From a virus, in IMG/VR virus record IMGVR_UViG_3300030060_002971, positions 5,314 to 49,454 of that record: a DNA stretch of 44,141 nt. One strand, given 5' to 3'. This document shows, piece by piece, positions 43,713 through 44,141 of this stretch. A model generated the notes under the pieces. The model had not been told where the DNA came from, searched no databases, and saw only the letters and a list, made by a program, of their open reading frames with translations. How positions within the stretch are numbered: the stretch's first letter is position 1; the number at the start of each line of letters is the position of its first letter. The translations under genes and the position numbers were made by a program.

Positions 43713-44019
43713 TACCCCCCGGTATACTTTTCGGAAAGGGGAACTAAGGACCTATCGACCGGTCCTTGACCTAAAAAGATGATAATAGCAAAATAATATT
43801 GCAACCCTTTCCCTTACAATTATTGGCCATAATCGTAGGTTAATACCCTACGTTAAAGCGAGGGACGCTTGACAAGAATGGCGAAGTGCAAAATAGAATA
43901 CATATCAAGAGGCTTCGGTCTAGGGTATGTATTACTAGAGTGTTCGCGACACACGCGGTTGGAAGCCCGTGGTTAGCATGAGTGGGTTCTCACGACCTAC
44001 ATCCCTCAACCTTATTTTT
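43683..44019 (+). ncRNA. Candidate large structured RNA with no recognised family
   Basis: A chain of perfect stems in a region without long ORFs. 43683-43689/43712-43718 (7 bp). 43733-43740/43805-43812 (8 bp), enclosing 43746-43752/43761-43767 (7 bp). 43834-43839/43847-43852 (6 bp). 43856-43860/43866-43870. 43897-43904/43926-43933 (8 bp), with an inner C(UUCG)G tetraloop at 913-918. 43940-43943/43949-43952. 43957-43961/44007-44011, enclosing 43979-43982/43989-43992. A G-U pair and the UUCG loop favour the + strand. A T run at 44014-44019 could end it. Confidence 0.5.
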
Positions 44020-44038
44020 TCTGGCTGCAAATGTTTTT

Positions 44039-44067
44039 CCGTACGCCCCACAATGCGGGGCGTATGG
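44039..44067 (+). other. Strong GC-rich hairpin
   Basis: CCGTACGCCCC (44039-44049) pairs with GGGGCGTATGG (44057-44067) in an 11-bp stem with one G-U pair and a 7-base loop. It follows a T-rich stretch and may be the last domain of the structured RNA or a separate transcription-related stem. Confidence 0.5.
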
Positions 44068-44128
44068 CTTGGTGAGTCTACATATTACCTATACCTTTGT
44101 TCCAAAAAGTGCGTTCGGAAACCATATT

Positions 44129-44141
44129 AGGGTATATAAGT
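44129..44141 (-). promoter_or_regulatory. Possible TATA promoter at the window edge
   Basis: ACTTATATACCC on the - strand resembles the promoter at 43085 (TTTATATACCCC) but the consensus part upstream is cut off by the window end. It could also be a + strand element for the next gene. Confidence 0.3.

Noticed and set aside
44020-44067. Intrinsic terminator
   Set aside because: The T runs precede the GC-rich stem rather than follow it in the + direction, so the arrangement does not match an intrinsic terminator.

Overview
This window is part of the genome of a tailed double-stranded DNA virus, most likely one that infects a marine planktonic archaeon. The archaeal assignment rests on the promoters. 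A nearly invariant element (CGAAAGCTTTATATA and close variants, a BRE/TATA-type promoter) lies about 20-60 bp upstream of most transcription units on both strands. No bacterial -35/-10 pair takes its place. The DNA is AT-rich. Genes are packed tightly, with TAATG/ATGA overlaps and Shine-Dalgarno sites. A marine habitat and an archaeal (perhaps Poseidoniales/MGII-like) host are inferences from the small basic proteins, the marine-type Cys repeat protein and the promoter type; no gene proves the host.

Layout. Positions 1-3386 are on the + strand: the tail of a gene with a Cys-rich C-terminus, a run of small proteins (coiled coil, HNH-like, a 13-residue Cys microprotein, Lys/Glu-rich, zinc ribbon), then an adenosylcobalamin-dependent (class II) ribonucleotide reductase and a 70-residue ORF. 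From 43061 down to 3383 everything is on the - strand. In transcription order this is: an NTP-pyrophosphatase-like protein, a sulfotransferase and a RecB/Cas4-like nuclease (43.1-41.1 kb); three genes for membrane or surface proteins and a small Cys-rich protein (41.0-38.8 kb); TerS-like and TerL, portal, protease-scaffold fusion, decoration protein and major capsid protein (38.8-32.7 kb); fibre-like proteins including a 1775-residue collagen-like protein (32.7-25.6 kb); a cassette of very small basic proteins (25.6-24.4 kb); connector/neck/terminator proteins and a 720-residue unknown (24.4-20.3 kb); two paralogous tail-tube proteins, a frameshifted tail-assembly chaperone pair, tape measure and three large distal tail/baseplate proteins (20.3-3.4 kb). 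No sheath gene is visible, so a siphovirus-like particle is the simplest reading. Positions 43305-44141 return to the + strand with three micro-ORFs and a strongly structured, apparently non-coding region.

The genes form a late morphogenesis programme plus a few early/auxiliary genes. Terminase, portal, protease-scaffold and capsid build and fill the head; connectors and terminator join it to a long non-contractile tail laid out by the tape measure; the collagen-like and lectin-like proteins probably decorate it or bind the host. Ribonucleotide reductase and the MazG/DUF1599-like protein would supply and clean the nucleotide pool.

The most interesting unexplained items are: (i) a chain of perfect stems at 43683-44067 that looks like a novel structured RNA; (ii) a second small folded RNA at 39245-39308 placed exactly at the expected start of its own promoter; (iii) a recurring theme of cysteine clusters in tiny proteins and protein tails; (iv) repeated R-x-F-[A/G] motifs confined to the portal and protease-scaffold proteins, possible maturation cleavage sites; and (v) a membrane-anchored Cys-repeat ectodomain carrying many N-glycosylation sequons, three genes downstream of a sulfotransferase in the same gene run.
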